Part shown: in pieces, positions 5,706 to 5,753 of the stretch | Layout: the number at the start of each line of letters is the position of its first letter | Numbering within the stretch: position 1 is the first letter of the stretch | NCBI GenBank assembly: GCA_017534365.1 | Contig: JAFWCS010000210.1 | Location: 1 to 5,753, forward strand | DNA from: Clostridia bacterium | GTDB taxonomy: Bacteria; Bacillota; Clostridia; Oscillospirales; Acutalibacteraceae | Length of the DNA stretch: 5,753 bases | Direction of reading: 5' to 3' | Position numbers and translations under genes: made by a program | The notes under the pieces: model-generated | Seen by the model: the letters and a program-made list of their open reading frames with translations, nothing else | Database searches by the model: none | What the model was told of the DNA's origin: nothing

Positions 5706-5753
5706 AAGTCAAACCCGGAAGTGCGATCATGATTTCATAATAGTTTAAATGAA

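Larger units (their letters stand above)
5492..5753. other. AT-rich stretch without a convincing gene
   Basis: No reading frame here has a credible start, ribosome site and protein-like composition, and I see no RNA gene. What it does hold is four copies of an 11-bp motif, a terminator-like hairpin and several short inverted repeats. The composition is visibly poorer in G and C than the genes before it. It may be the edge of a different region to the right, or the 3' flank or upstream control region of a gene outside the window. Confidence 0.6.

Noticed and set aside
5681..5740. Mini open frame of 19 codons (MEGYRLQIEVKPGSAIMIS)
   Set aside because: It looks protein-like but has no ribosome site before its ATG, and its first part is made of the repeat copies. 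Too short to support.

Overview
The window is GC-rich in its coding parts and AT-rich in its regulatory gaps. Its genes suggest a Gram-positive, Clostridia-type Bacillota, perhaps an Oscillospiraceae- or Christensenellales-like gut bacterium. The evidence is a YozG-type regulator paired with a DUF2975 membrane protein, a small CxxC protein of a kind I recall from Clostridia, AGGAGG-type ribosome binding sites, a CCA-encoded tRNA-Gln(CUG) and strong TTGACA/TATAAT promoters. The species cannot be named from the sequence.

Layout. (1) Positions 1-743, minus strand: a two-gene operon of a four-helix DUF2975 membrane protein and a YozG-like Cro/C1 regulator cut by the left edge. A clear promoter carries two copies of a 10-bp direct repeat. 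(2) Positions 763-3255, minus strand: a likely three-gene operon. It encodes a 73-residue four-cysteine protein, a cytoplasmic BNR/Asp-box sialidase-like protein starting 3 bases after it, and an ADP-ribosylglycohydrolase (DraG-type) protein, and it ends in a hairpin terminator. (3) Positions 3382-5201, plus strand: a divergently transcribed single gene for a type IV ABC exporter half-transporter, with its own extended -10 promoter and a non-ATG start. (4) Positions 5315-5491, plus strand: a stand-alone tRNA-Gln(CUG) gene with a consensus promoter and a 17-bp terminator stem. (5) Positions 5492-5753: AT-rich DNA with no convincing gene. It holds four copies of an 11-bp motif (CAAACGATAGC), two in each orientation, and an orphan terminator-like hairpin.

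How the parts may work together. Unit 1 is probably self-regulating: the promoter repeats are natural candidate operators for the small regulator. Unit 2 joins a putative glycosidase with a DraG-fold hydrolase and may process a glycoside or ADP-ribose-type compound inside the cell, but the substrate cannot be read from the sequence. The ABC exporter and tRNA look like ordinary neighbours. The least explained DNA is the repeat cluster after the tRNA. Its core shares CAAACGATA with one of the promoter repeats of unit 1, and the other repeat shares AAACGATA. I see no complete new defence or mobile system here.
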